Source: Hymenopellis radicata (Eukaryota; Basidiomycota; Agaricomycetes; Agaricales; Physalacriaceae). From it: DNA of 64,000 nucleotides. Each line of letters opens with the position of its first letter. The first letter of the stretch is position 1. Where the stretch lies: the NCBI GenBank assembly GCA_015501595.1, contig JADNRX010000113.1, positions 83,831-147,830 on the forward strand, given 5' to 3'. This document shows positions 22,628-34,378 of this stretch, piece by piece. The notes under the pieces are model-generated. The model made no database searches. It saw nothing but the letters and a program-made list of their open reading frames with translations, and was not told the DNA's origin. Position numbers and translations under genes: made by a program.

Positions 22628-22809
22628 CCACCATGGTTCCGTCGCTTCCGAGATCGGCAGCGACTACAAAGTTGCCGGAAGGCTCATTCGTGATGACTAG
22701 AGGGAGGAAGAATGGAGAATGGCGCGTTCTGCGTGAGGTAGTGACACGATCTGCCCAGAAGACAAGGTGTGTTTTCGATGGCCACACCTTTTCATTTCCT
22801 TGCAGCAAA

Positions 22810-23082
22810 TTGCAAAACGATAGGCGGGTCCAAAACTGCTGTCGTGTGGGCGGAGTTGGAATTTTAGCACGGTTCAAGCCGACCTCTGTTGTATCTGGCC
22901 TCGCACCATCATATAAGTAGAGCCATACGAGAGCGGTAGTATTTGACGAGTATATACCTCATGTATAGTGTCTAGACGAGTAGGAAATAAAGCAGCGAAA
23001 GTGGGAGGTGATACTCGCCGCGACCCGGCCAGATCGACAATTTAAACTCACAGCAGTTTTGGACCCACCTATCGTTTTGCAA
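22810..23082. mobile_element. 273-bp insertion with 33-bp terminal inverted repeats inside the integrase
   Basis: The left end (22810-22842, TTGCAAAACGATAGG...) and right end (23050-23082) are inverted copies differing at one base. On the minus strand, integrase text (RDALKKLYYVTTT) stops at one end and resumes (GNEKVWPSKTHLVF) just beyond the other, as expected for an insertion. The flanks show no clear target duplication. No coding capacity. Probably a MITE. Confidence 0.7.
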
Positions 23083-23783
23083 GTTGTTGTTACATAGTAT
23101 AGCTTCTTTAGCGCATCCCGAATAGGACGGTGACTTACTTCGACGATTCCGTTGGCTTGAGAGATAAATGCCGTACTTGCGACCGAGATAGTCGAGGGCG
23201 GCGACCATAGGTGGACCGTTGTCCGTGACGAGGAACTCCGCGACTCCGCCCCAACGACATAAGATCTCCTCAAAGATGAACTAACCAACTGTCTCGCCGG
23301 TCTTTAAACGGAGCATACAAAATTCTGGCCAGTGAATAAGGCTACAGCGGCCTTGGATGGTGTACTGATTTCCTCCGGCTTTAGGCATATGCCTTGTGTC
23401 GATGCGGCATTTTTGGAATAATCCGGCGGGCATGGATATCTTCGGCGGTAAACGTACGTGCTCTGTCGACTCGAGCTGACATTCATGACACGTCTTCAGG
23501 TACCACGCAATGTCGATGTCCATACCCGGCCACCAGAAGCGGTCGGCAATCCGACGACGTATTGGATAGAATCCACGGCGAGGTCCAAGTCCATCATGAG
23601 CACTTCGGAGGATAGCAAGACGACTGGGACTGTGGATGACTAGCTGGTGCCGGCCACTACGATCTCGACGAAATAGGCGACCGTTGGCCACGAAAAAAGG
23701 ACGAGAGCGCTGCTGCAAGACTGGCAGCTTCAAAACTGGAACGGATGGAGGACATTTAAGATTTGCAAGGTAATACTGGATGT

Positions 23784-23812
23784 CCTCGAGCAACGCGTCG
23801 CGTTGCTCGAGG
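23784..23812. repeat. 14-bp-arm palindrome within the Gypsy coding region
   Basis: CCTCGAGCAACGCG and its reverse complement surround a single T. It encodes LEQRDALLED on the minus strand, so it may be a coding coincidence. Confidence 0.8.
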
Positions 23813-24575
23813 TCAGTCGTTCGTGGGATCGAGATAGAGTCTTCTGTGACTGTCGCCAATGCTAGAGCTTTTGGAGATTCTCCTGCCTGGTGAACACAAT
23901 CTGAACCGCAGCACCAACAACCTCGCTCTGGAAGAATGCTGCTACCCACACGGTGCAGCCCAATACTTCATTGGCATCGATCCATTCTTCGGCTTCTTCA
24001 TCAGGTATGTCACCGTCATCGTCTGTGGGCTCGCGTCTTGACAATCCGTCAGGTCCTTTGAATTTCTCGGCAGGTACATGAACGAGTTCGAAATTGAACA
24101 TCAAGATAGCCGTGATCCAACGATTGACGGACGCGTTTGGATGAACATCATGATGATTGAGCATACCACGTATTTTGCGTCCATTTCCACGATAAATTGC
24201 TGAAGTCCGACCAGGTAAATTCGCATAGCATGCAGAGCACGCCAAAGACCTCGTAACTCAAGCTTAGCCTGAGAGTAACGCGTCTCGACTTCCGACCACG
24301 CGACAGATCCGAAACGAACAATGCGACACCGAGCTTTGGCATCGAGTTGCTGGAGTAAATAACCGGCAGCCATATAGGACGTGTCGACCGATAGGATAAC
24401 ATCAAATCCAGACGTGTAATCGATGGGACGCGATGGTACAATCGCCGCGAAAGGCGTGGCAGAAAGGTCGAAAGGTCGATCTGACATTAGATGAAAAGGG
24501 TCAGAATTAAAGTGGAAGATCAACTTGAAATGTGCACCTTTTGCCCAAGAAATAAGCTGGTCCGACAAGGACAAC

Positions 24576-25108
24576 AGACGCCGTCGTCTATCAGTATTCC
24601 AGTTACAGGGGCGGCCACGGATAATTCCCCGACGCGATTGTGGAGGTAGACATATCCAGGAGGCAGCACAACCGTGTGAAGCTATTCAAAGATAATCATT
24701 CTTAATAACCGGCGAGAGGATCAATCACTTACCCTGGGACGTTGCAAGTGGCGATAATCTGCCTCAAACGTCGTCACAAGTAAGCTCCAAATCGAAGAAA
24801 ATAAGGCACTTTTTCCCCAGGTTCAAGCTAACCCGGCAAGGGCGCCGGGCCGCCGCCGGCATCCACGCCGCCCAAGTTTCAAACAACTGTCTTCCGGGAA
24901 TCCAGAAGTCCTAAGTCAGGTCATTTAACAGTTGGGAAATCGATAAACGCGTTACAGTTGCGAGTTGAAGGCTGGCGACGATGATGGTGCAAGGAGAAGG
25001 ATGCACTGCCGCTTTGGGACTTGGATGTGATCGACGCTCTGAACTGGCTTCCTCCCATCACTTAATATAACTGACCGAAATCGCTTTGAATATTTCTACA
25101 TCTCCACC
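24576..25108. other. no recognisable gene
   Basis: Upstream of the truncated retroelement. A GCCGGCAAG-type GC-rich cluster lies near 24830-24860. The last 100 bp may be the promoter of the small ORF that follows. Confidence 0.35.
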
Positions 25109-25543
25109 ATGGCCTCAGAGTTCCAAGTCAAGACAAATTGTTTCGAAATTGTCAAGTACGTCTACGCCTGCCAACTTGACGCCGTATCCTCATGTCTTGC
25201 TCATGTCGCTGATAGGCTGCCAACAACAGAATACTATCGATATAATGGTAAGCCCTTCCAGATAGTCTACGTGCCTTTTCTGATTATCCCCTCAGTTGGT
25301 ATGTACGCGTTGACCGTCTCTAGGCATCCTAATGCGTCACCGCTTAGAATTCTCTCCGAAGCCCAAGACCTTTTGCAAGCGACGAGAGGTCATACAACGT
25401 TTACAAACAGCGTTGCCCCCGCGACATTCCGCCCCAAAGCCTTGTATGATGGCGACGCCATTATCTACTCCTGCAATATGGCAACATCCCGTCTCAGTAA
25501 TGGACGGTTTGTGTACCCTAAGGGCATCCGCACGAAACGATAG
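25109..25543 (+). CDS. hypothetical protein, short
   Basis: ATG gives MASEFQVKTNCFEIVKYVYA and a continuous 144-codon frame to TAG. An internal GTAAGC..CTCAG stretch (about 25229-25293) looks like an intron, so the mature product may be shorter. No domain recognised. It may be a 5' remnant of a larger gene cut by the ATP-citrate lyase fragment downstream. Confidence 0.3.
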   Translation: MASEFQVKTNCFEIVKYVYACQLDAVSSCLAHVADRLPTTEYYRYNGKPFQIVYVPFLIIPSVGMYALTVSRHPNASPLRILSEAQDLLQATRGHTTFTNSVAPATFRPKALYDGDAIIYSCNMATSRLSNGRFVYPKGIRTKR

Positions 25544-25839
25544 AAGCTGCCGATATGCATCATCCACCTAATAGTCAAGATGCAGGTTGTGGAGTTTTGG
25601 AGGGTGGCGGCCAGAGGTTCGAGTGGGCGCGGTCGTGCAAGCGTGGCCTACTCACTTTCTGAGGCCTCACCAAGTAAGCGTCGCACATCGCCCTATCCAG
25701 CTTTGTTTTCCTGTACCTATGCTGACTCCTGCTATTACATTTATCTCCTACCCCCCACACCCTTAGCCTCGCATCCATAGAACGTCTGGAGTTGGATATG
25801 ACCACGGATGTCGACGATACCGTGTTTCTCGCCACGGAT

Positions 25840-26690
25840 GACTATTGGGGGTGCAACTGGTCCGGTATGCTACCCATGTTCTGCCCCTCCACCGTGGATC
25901 CTAATCTACTGGCGACTCTTATGTCACCTGGGAGGGCGTTTCCTGTTTCCCAATGTCGCTGGCAAATTATCGGACGCGGATCTCCTGTACATGCGAGGAA
26001 GACCTTTAAGGTCACACAGTTCGTGGATCCGGCAGCTTTTGCTGGCATAGCCGACGATGGCGAGGTTGGTGAAGACGTGGCAGTCGATGGTGATGGAAGT
26101 CTGTATGGGATGTAGAGCACTGACGCGCCCGTGTCTGAGTTGGACATAGAACCAGCGTGGCCGAACTGCACCTCGGTAGTGAGTGCATCTCGGCGCAAGT
26201 AGGTACCGATGGCCCAGGTGACGATGATAGGCTTCTTGAGGACACCAGAATTGACTGCCTCGATGACACGGTATTCCTCGACACCACCTTGACACCACCA
26301 ACCTCACCAAGGAGGACGCATCTTGCATTCGGGATCAGCCTTGAAGTAGAGGGTAACGATCACACCGATGGCAATACCTCAGGAGTTCCGCGGGTAATCA
26401 GGTCAATGATGGTCTTGGCCTACTCGTATGTACATAGTTGACAAGCTCGTGAACGAATCCTAGGACGCGACCAGTGAAATTTCGATAAAATGCGGCGTGC
26501 ATACACGTACCACAAGCACTGTCAAGCAGCAATGACGTTGGAGTAGACGACAGATGCACCTCGTAGACGCTGAGGTTACGGGCGATAGTCCACATCATGC
26601 CACAGATGCTCTCCGCGGTCTGGTCGAGCTTAATAATAATAGCCATGTCGAGGAGTCGCCAGAATTTCAATTTCAAACAAAACCGCACTA
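25840..26690 (-). pseudogene. ATP-citrate lyase fragments
   Basis: Minus-strand pieces occur in the order of the enzyme: LLDMAIIIKLDQTAESICG (end of the ATP-grasp region), then GFVHELVNYVHTS, AKTIIDLITRGTPE, and after a gap VEEYRVIEAVNSGVLKKPII, WAIGT and TTEVQFGHAGSMSNSD. ATP-citrate lyase makes cytosolic acetyl-CoA and oxaloacetate from citrate and CoA. Large parts between these blocks are missing, including the CoA-binding and catalytic-histidine regions. The intervening text is frameshifted (near 26560, 26370 and 26140). Plus-strand frames over this interval are shadows. Confidence 0.7.
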
Positions 26691-26699
26691 AAACCGCTG

Positions 26700-27300
26700 A
26701 CCAAGCTTAATCGGGGCAACGTTTCACCGGCACCTCGCAGTCCTTAGAAGAAAGAAAGCACGCCGTCTCGTCTTCGCGCGAATGGAGCCGACGGCAGATG
26801 ATGGCGATGTCTTCAACTGACGTCGGTGTTGTCAGTCCCGAGAATGTCAAGTTGGAAGACGAGGTACGTACCGTTTCGCAAATTCCTGCTTGACGAATAG
26901 TCCTAACGATCTGCTTGATCCTCATAACGACATCAGCTGGCTGGGCGCGCACCCGTGAGCGACCAGACCCGCCCCATAATGTCGGGGTGGGTTCTAAGAA
27001 ATTGTCATAAAGGAAGGAAACAGAACTGATGGCAAAGTCTCGCGTACTTCCCAAAGAAGGACCCCTCTGAACGTAGCTCCACAACGCAGGCGGAATTGAT
27101 ATGCGCCTAACGCCTCTTCGAAGAAGCAAGCGCTTGACATGCCTTGAGGATACGCATTTCTGGGAATGGTGCGATCAATGATAGACGCCACAAGGTTTTC
27201 TCGCAGACTCGGAGGTATAAAAGTGATTAGATAGACCAACAAAGAATACGTATAGAGGCCAGCCTGTGCACTATTCAACATGTCGTTATAAAGGGCAGTA
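26700..27300 (-). other. unrecognised minus-strand exon-like frames
   Basis: Two overlapping frames read LLVYLITFIPPSLRENLVAS (partly hydrophobic) and VMRIKQIVRTIRQAGICETV, LTTPTSVEDIAIICRRLHSR. They could be one broken gene between the ATP-citrate lyase relic and the WD40 gene. No family recognised. Confidence 0.25.
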
Positions 27301-27316
27301 AGTAACAGTACAGTAA

Positions 27317-29157
27317 TTAGTCCTGAATGTCATCACTGACGGTCGTGGCTTGTGGCGGCTGCGAGGTAGTCGGACTTGAGGCAAACTGAGAGTTGAAAGG
27401 GAGAGTTGATGGTGGGCTTGCAGACGAATAGGGTGTGTGGCTCAGCGGTGTCATACCCACAGAGCTACCGTGGGGCCGGGCGCTGTTAACGCTCTGTCCT
27501 GGAAACTGATGAGGGTCAAGAATGAATTTTTGTTCATCGCCGACAGAACGAAAGGGTTGAAGTACCTTGATTTCGTTGAAAGTGCGTACTGCAAATAACC
27601 AAGCGATTGTCACTGTGATGAAGATGGCAGTCGCATAGAAAACAAGTAGAAAAATGTTTCTAAGAACATGTTCCACGTCGGAAAAGGTAGATCTGGCGAA
27701 CGAGACGTGGACAGAGCCTGTTTGTAGGGGATCGATTCCGCCTTGGGTGGAGGTAAGAGGTCTTGTAATCGGACTATGACGTTTGACCCAGATCAGAACG
27801 CTGGAAGGTTGTTGGAGAGTAGAACCCGCGATGGCGATGTAACTAAGTTCCTCTGTGCTGCACGTCTGCTTAGCACGTCAGTCAACACAAGTACACTCCA
27901 GGAAGACTGGCTTACAGCAACGGGCTGAACTAATCCACCAAGCGGATAGTCCAGCGTTCCGACGAGTTGCTTGGAAGCGGTGTCGTAGACATTTGCTTTA
28001 CCACGATCAGTACCGCCTACCACCAGTTTTGAACCCTCCACAAACGCAACTTGCTTCGGATATCGAACCAAAGGCGGATCGCAGGGAAGAGTGCAAAGTA
28101 ACGAGGTGTGACATAGACTATCCCTTCTATACAACTCGAAATCTTGCCCGTTCATCGAAACGAACGCGTCCGAGCTTTCATTCACAGCAACCGACGCCCT
28201 TGAAGTAATTAAGATGATAAAGATCAAGAAGATGGCGAGGAAGCTCACATAACAAGAGGGGCTTCTTTGTTCTCCTTGATCAAGGCGCCTGTCTTGCCAT
28301 CAAGTAAAGCCCTGTTGATATATCATTAGTGATTTAGCATATAGAAATGAAGTAGACGAGCTTACAGGTGTCCTCCCGTCCTAGAGAATACGAGTACATG
28401 ACGCGTTTTGTTTTCAAAGGCAACTGTTCTGGGGATGTACTTCGCCGGCAACTTGACAGAGAAGATTTTCACGAAACCATCCTCTGGAGACAAGGCGTAG
28501 ACCGAGACTTGAGGTTCCGTAGGATTTCCATGGCTGAAGGCGACGCGGGCTCGGTTACGTGATGGGTTGACCACGTCAGAATACACGCCAAGAGAGATAA
28601 TAGCGGCCTCGGAGCCACCAACGGACCCCATAGGTAGCTTATGAGAGTCGTAAAACTTCTGTACAGAACGCTCAAAACAAAGCAAATGGAGGTTGTGCGA
28701 AACACGCACTCCAGCTCTCGCGTTGAAATTCCAGGTTACTATTCTGCCGTCATCGGAACCCAAGACTAGGGTGTACAGGTGCACTTTGGTCAAGTAAATC
28801 CAGGTACAAACAGTACAGTGGAGGTCATCATCGGGAACAGGAATCGGTAGGAAAGACGTAACGTCCCAGATGAATACTTTGCCACCTTGGCCCGCTGTAG
28901 GTAATGAAGTTTAGAGGCGTCGAAGCATGTAGGAGAGAGATTCACTGGTAGGATTAATTTCCGCTAAAGATGAGGAGCGTCAGGTGGGGAAGTACTATAA
29001 AGCGAACAGGCTCACTGATAGCAGCCAAAAAATGACCATCATGGGAGAAAGCTAGACGACAGACGCCATCTTTTGGCCCCCTCAACTCTTGGTAAAAACG
29101 GTAATCGGGAGGAGGGCCGGAGGTGTGAACGGGATGAGAAGACATTTGGGCGGACAT
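27317..29157 (-). CDS. WD40-repeat protein with C-terminal membrane anchor
   Basis: The start MSAQMSSHPVHTSGPPPDYR leads into WD-type blades: KDGVCRLAFSHDGHFLAAI, GGKVFIWDVTSFLP, TLVLGSDDGRIVTWNFNARA, RTVAFENKTRHVLVFSRTGG and VAFVEGSKLVVGGTDRGKAN with VYDTASKQLVGTLDYP. Near the C-terminus a hydrophobic segment (NIFLLVFYATAIFITVTIAW) is followed by a Pro/Ser-rich tail and a stop at 27317. About six exons with normal short introns; no frame break was seen. This arrangement of a beta-propeller plus one membrane span is common among agaricomycete-specific WD40 proteins of unknown role. It is head-to-head with the gene at 29438. Confidence 0.75.
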
Positions 29158-29437
29158 ACGGTGGCGCTATGGTTCTCAGCGTAGCCGTATAAATGTCGAC
29201 CATAACAAAGGGATAGGTCTTTGATGTGATCAAAAGTGCAAGAAAGGAATTCGTCGGTCAGTCCGGGCCGATTTAAACCTTCCTTCATGGTCGTCGGTCA
29301 AAGAGCTTTCATTTTGGAATAGCAAGCGTCTTCAAGTCGTCTGGACACAAACGCTTTTCTGTGTAATTGTTCTTAAACTGTTAAGCGTTTTCTCGTCGTT
29401 CCGCCACTCATACGATCTGCTTCCCGCCGTTCCCAAT
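29158..29437. promoter_or_regulatory. shared divergent intergenic region
   Basis: 280 bp separate the start codons of the WD40 gene (-) and the Ser-rich gene (+), so both promoters must lie here. No sharp TATA box or recognisable operator was identified. Confidence 0.4.
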
Positions 29438-30742
29438 ATGTCCTCTTGCTTTAACCCCAACCCCTTCCTCTCACTCGACCGCACCGAAATTCCAAGTCCG
29501 AGGGTTTCGACCAACCTTGATCAGACTACGTTACCCTCTGTTGGACCTAGTCGTACACGCCGCTCTGGTCGGCGTTCCTCCCCTTACCCGTCTCGGTCAC
29601 CTTCGCCTCACCCCGACACCGAAGCCATCGCTACCGGGTCGTCTCCTTGGGTTCGACGTTCTTCGTCACCTTCGCTCTCGTCGTCCTCCTCATCTTCATC
29701 CACCGACTTTTCTTTGGATGATGAGGACGACGAGACGCCGTGGGCAACAGTTGCGCTTGATCCATCCGTTCGACGTGCTTCCCCTTCGGATCAACCTTCA
29801 GCTATGCAAGGCAAGATTTTATTAGCACAACAGGAACCTGCTTCCGAACAGACGGCGCCCACGCAGCCACCACCGCCCCGTTCTGTACCACAATCACAGC
29901 CCGTTTTCCATCAACAACTCCACCCCAGTCGTCTACGTCCCAAACTTCATCGCAACCGTCGTCATCTTCATCCCAACCGCCGCCGTCTTCATCCCAACCG
30001 TCGTCGTCTTCATCTCAGGCGTCGTCTGCATACCCCAGCGCGCCATCTACCTCCCAGTCCAAATCCCCCATTCCTGAGCCGTCTAAGCCAGTTGTCACCT
30101 CTGTTCCTCATGAGCCGTGGAGTGGTAGCGGGGCTCGCAAGTTTCGGGAAAGATCCCGAAGCCGGTGGGCGAAGTCGGAAGACCAAAGCGTGGAGGATAC
30201 AACCTTGAAAAGACTTTAGATTGGCCCGCATCTCTGTTTTCAGACGTCAAGGTAAGCATTTCTTACCTAGTGTTACATCGTCCGACTCATGAAGGAATAG
30301 CGCGAAATCAAAGTCTTAGTCTACGAGAAAATGGACTGCCGTACAGGCTTTGCTCATCAACCGCAAAGCAAGATAGAATACGTTCATGAAGAGGTGATTC
30401 TGCTGATGCTTATGATATTACATTGACTAACGTTCAACAGGCCCTCGTCCTTTATCCTTGGCTGGATAGGTATGAAAAGTTGTGGGTCGTAGATGACTTC
30501 ATTCGTGGCCACTTAAAGTATCGAAATCCGCATTGCAGAGGGAGGATGACGCTCAAAGGCATATCCAAGCTCAGGAGCGCATTCAGGAGCTGGAAAGTAG
30601 ACGCCAGCATGATCATGTCATCATTAGACATCCTAGTTCTTTTAGTTCTGTAACTTATCATTGTCCGTTGAACAATACCTTGTCTTTGCATCGCTGTCTT
30701 GAGATTAATCGCTCTAGGCAAACGGTCAGGCTGAGCTCTTAG
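29438..30742 (+). CDS. Ser/Pro-rich hypothetical protein, agaricomycete type
   Basis: The N-terminus (MSSCFNPNPFLSLDRTEIPS) is followed by Ser/Arg-rich and acidic low complexity (DFSLDDEDDETPW). A run of CATCCCAACCG-type repeats (29930-30020) encodes Ser/Gln/Pro repeats in one frame. The conserved-looking core EVGRPKRGGYNLEKTLDWPA is in yet another frame from about 30140. After an intron (about 30250-30300) it continues as REIKVLVYEKMDCRTG, and after a second (about 30395-30440) as ALVLYPWLDRYEKLWVVDDF, IRGHLKYR and a charged helix RIQELESRRQHDH, ending at TAG 30740-30742. I have the impression of similar proteins in many agaricomycetes, with no known role. The frame changes in the repeat zone mean either extra introns or repeat-slippage frameshifts. 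Confidence 0.45.
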
Positions 30743-32053
30743 GGAGTGTAAATCAAAGAGTAGCCGCAGGTCACACTGTCCGCAAGCTTGATGTGGGATG
30801 ACCAGCAAGGGTGTTGACGGTTGACATGATTATTTGACTCAACGGCTTCATCACCTCTCGACAACGGTGCTAGGCCGCGGCCTCATCGAGAGCATCGCAG
30901 AGGCCCCGTTCCAAGCAGACACGCTTCGCCATTCCGTCGCCCCGGAGTCCGGAAACCTGGCCGCGTTTCCAACGCTGAACGAACGCACAAAGTACCGCCG
31001 GAAACTGGCATGCGACGCTCCCATAAATATATACTGGTCATTCGAAGTGGTGATGAGTTGCTTAGGGAGCTCGCCTGTGTGACTAAACAGGAACATAGCT
31101 GAGAACCAGGAAGCAACGCGTTGAACATCAGTGAACAAGACAGACAACGACGCGGACAATTTCTGATACACTTGATTTTGCCAATCTGCGCCCAAGTCGG
31201 CCGTTCGGTACCGTTAATAGTGCATCCGACGGCTGTACTGCGTACTAACCAACGATGTTCTGACCCTTCACCCGCTCAGGAGCTAGTGTAGTGGGAAAAC
31301 ATGTTAACAATACATCTACAGTCTAAGATAAAATAAACTAAAATCCAGGTCAAGATTCTTCAAATCTATGCCATTTGTTCGCTAGAAATTCCATGACTGT
31401 AGTTAATGATTAAGAACGGTTGTGTCCCCGCCCTCGGTGTCGCATTAACATCAGGATGCCCAAAAACGAGGTGGCAGTAGGACAGCAGGTGAGTGCGCCA
31501 CAGGTTAGGAACATACCCTGCTTCTCTAATCAGATCAACGGCCGAGTACAGAATAATGAAACCAAGCAATTAAGGGTGAGAGAGAGAGCTTCGCCGTGCG
31601 CAAAGTCGTTCAGCATCCGTAAAATATGTGATTCCTTGCAAGGCCTTGTAACGACCTTGCAAGGCTCAACTGGTGTCACTGTAAGGCCGCTGGAAGGTCT
31701 TGCAAGCTATCAGATATGAACACGTCGTAAATGATGAAAATTTGTGTTTTATTGACTTGTGGCGTGGAATCATGATACGCGCCAAGACACGCGAGCAACG
31801 CATTAGGCATCGTACTAAGCGCGCAACCCCTACCGACACCCACATTGCCAAAGACCGGAACTCGCCAAAAGCTCACCATGTCCCTTAGAAATCGATGCGC
31901 CGTGATGAGGCTAGAACGGATCCACAAGCGCCGTCGCAGGATCCGACTTCCTCGCCGCCTGCAGATTCACCACCCCGCCAGGGACTGAGCTCATCGCGTG
32001 CCCATAGAAGAACGCTGCGCCAGCCTGCTCCACGACCGACCGCACTTCCGACA
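30743..32053. other. no recognisable gene
   Basis: A GCAAGGCCTTG/AAGGTCTTGCAAG word pair recurs around 31640-31710. Minus frames at 31885-32256 overlap the end of the MOT1 relic and include GGVVNLQAARKSDPATALVD, not recognised. Confidence 0.4.
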
Positions 32054-32870
32054 TCATCACTGGATTGGCGTTCCGGACAAGAGAACACGATGCTGCGTAC
32101 GGCTGCACTTGACGGCTTTGGTAAGCCTCGTTTTGGCGCTCTTGATGACGTGCCCATCGTCGAGTATGCAGTAGAGCCAGTTCTGAGTTGAGTTGATGCC
32201 TTCCAGGTCGGAAATGTCGTTACGCACAACTTCATAGGCTGTGATGGACGTCGCATGAAGAGACTTTGGAAAGAAGTCGTTGTCGCTCGTGAGCGTGGCC
32301 GGTGTAGAGCATGGGCTTCAGGTTATCGGCGTACTTGAAAATCTCGTAGTACCACGGGCCTGTCAGAGTGGGTGGACAGACGATCAACAAGGCTAACGGA
32401 ACAGCATCCGGGGACTTGGCCGCCTTGCACGCTTCCTTGCAAGCATGCATTTGGACTGTAAAGTCTTTCCGAGACCCATATCTACGCGTCATTTAGGCAC
32501 TGTTATCTGAAAGGTTGAGAGAAACATACCGTCGCAAAGTATTCCATGCTGATGATACTTAGCCAAGAAAGCCAACCAATTGATACCATCTTGCTGATAC
32601 GGATGTAATTCGGCGTTGATCTTAGTCGGGATCGTGTACTGCTCGACTTTACTTCCGTCCAAGAGCTGAGTGAGGAAATTGTCTCTCTTCATCACGCTTC
32701 TTGAGCAGGTCTTCGGGGAAGTCTGGTGGATCAGGCAGGCCAGCCTAAAGAGGGCACGAACACTTGAGCGGTACATCAAGCTTACTTCAAGCAGAACCAT
32801 CTTCACCAACGAAGCGAAGGTATTGGTGGCAGTTGAGCACATATCTATGCTGTTCCAAACGAAGCAAAAA
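32054..32870 (-). pseudogene. MOT1: MOT1/BTAF1 (Snf2-family TBP remodeller) fragment
   Basis: Minus strand in order: TATNTFASLVKMV (last HEAT unit), FLTQLLDGSKVEQYTIPTKI, LHPYQQDGINWLAFLAKYHQ and HGILCD. After an intron (about 32480-32528) come MGLGKTLQS (Walker A), LLIVCPPTLTGPWYYEIFKY, ADNLKPMLYTGHAHERQRLL, YEVVRNDISDLEG, NWLYCILDDGHVIKSAKTRL and RVLLSGTPIQ, then a stop. Mot1 uses ATP to strip TBP from DNA in the nucleus. Only part of the first ATPase lobe remains. A frame slip occurs just after the Walker A motif, another before YEVVRND, and the DEGH box reads DDGH. Clearly a relic. Confidence 0.85.
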
Positions 32871-34378
32871 TAAATACCATTGAAACAGCTGTTTTTTGTA
32901 GTCGGAACACGAATTTGAGCACTCGCAACATTAAATGAACTCACCGCAAGTGGAACTCCAGCTTTCGAAAATGAAGCCGGCATCAACGACACTTGAGGAG
33001 GATTTTCGCAACTTGAGGAGGATCTTCGAAAAAGCATACTGAGCCCGTCGCAACCACAGCACGCGTCGCAACAGTGCAAGACGTTCGAAACTCTTGATGG
33101 TACTCGTTGCAAGTGAGTCAAGCTCCGCAAATGTGACGACTGTGACAACTGATATTTCGAAAGTCGGGCGCGACGATTTCGAGAATGATAAATATGGTGT
33201 TAGTGCTGCAAAGATTAAAGCTTGACACTGGTCAGTATCCGGCTCGTATCCAGCTTCCCAAGTGGCTACTCGCGACACGTCAAAAAGTCGGCCTGCGACT
33301 GATGAGTCTGGAGCAAACTCCTGGCAGCATTATTCATGCCCGTTGGCGGCCCCCGAGCAATTACGCAGGGGCTACACAACGTGCATGAGCCGTGGGCATG
33401 ATGATAGACCGCCTGGATGACGAAGGAGGCTGCTGGCAAGGAGTGTGGTGCTGACCATGTGATCGAGGACAGTGACCGCGAGGATGTGGCCAGGAGAACA
33501 TACATTTGTGGCCGGGATACGTGCGCCACGCCTGTTCATCCTGGCCGTAGTCTAACCATTGACAAGGCCTCGTTGCAGGCAGTGAGACCAATCCGAATTA
33601 TTGATGCCTGCACACTTGCTCCAGGTATGCAGCTGCCTCGTCCTGAAGGCTGAGGGCTTATACTGACAAAGGCGCATTGAGATGGCACCGGTCCGGCGTC
33701 CCGAAGACGAGCACCAGAATCCGTCCATGGCCAGAAACCCTCTCTGGCTCGACGGTAAGAGACGCTTGGGAAAATGTCTCAACGTCGCGCCAGGTGATGA
33801 ACCTGAAAGAGGTTAGGGAACACACAGCCACGCAGTACGTCGAAGACGTACAGAAGACGCGCCGAGGACGCGATGGAGAAAGCGCGGAAGATACCATTAA
33901 AGAGAGGACGCGCCGCAGACGCTGGATGAGGAGATGAGCGCCGCAGACGCACGCGCCGAGGACGCAGGAAAAAGCACTCACAGAATCAAGACCACTCGAT
34001 GATGAGAGATCTTAATACTACATCTCACTTACGACCTGAGTGAGGTGGAGATGTATGAGTGCTACGGTTAGTAAATAGAGATAGTGCACTCACTCGACGA
34101 TTACCCTTGTATAAACCCTCGTTTAACCCCGAACGATTGTCAAGAGGCGGAGTACTAGTGATTCCCGCCAGGGCTCAAAGTGACCTACAAAAGAATACCG
34201 TCGTATGTAGGTGACATCATCAGGGCGAGTATTGTTGTACGGCGCCCACCTAATGGGTCCTCAGAGAGGAGATGTTTTTTAAAAGTGTGGGGTATGAATC
34301 TGCCACGGAGATGAGGTGTTCTTATCAGATACCGGATTGTGACTTCACTGAGCTTGAAGGGCCTCGCGTTTTGAGGGT
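32871..34378. other. no recognisable gene
   Basis: Repeated short words (GAGGACGCG, GCCGCAGACGC) between 33840 and 33965 form a small GC-rich imperfect repeat. Other open frames are short and unrecognised. Upstream exons of the MOT1 relic might extend to about 33000 but were not identifiable. Confidence 0.4.

Larger units (their letters stand above)
22690..24575 (-). mobile_element. Ty3/Gypsy retrotransposon pol relic (RNase H + integrase)
   Basis: Minus-strand translation in several frames gives RNase H (VILSVDTSYMAAGYLLQQLD, RYSQAKLELRGLWRAL, FIVEMDAKYV), the connection (FELVHVPAEKFKGPDGLSRR), the integrase zinc finger (GFYPIRRRIADRFWWPGMDI, LKTCHECQLE) and part of the integrase core (VTDNGPPMVAALDYLGRKYG, WPSKTHLVFWADRVTTSRRT). 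Gag, protease and the reverse-transcriptase fingers/palm are missing upstream of 24575, and no LTRs were found. Frame changes occur near 24180, 23900 and 23280, and a 273-bp inverted-repeat insertion lies at 22810-23082. This is a dead, 5'-truncated copy. Confidence 0.85.

Noticed and set aside
22690..24575. Complete, active Gypsy retrotransposon
   Set aside because: No LTRs, gag, protease or reverse transcriptase; several frame breaks and an insertion.
25792..26440. Plus-strand frames with acidic, plausible-looking sequence
   Set aside because: They are antisense to recognisable ATP-citrate lyase motifs on the minus strand.
29517..29825. Alternative 102-codon frame inside the Ser-rich gene
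   Set aside because: Arg/Leu-rich shadow of the Ser/Pro-rich coding frame.
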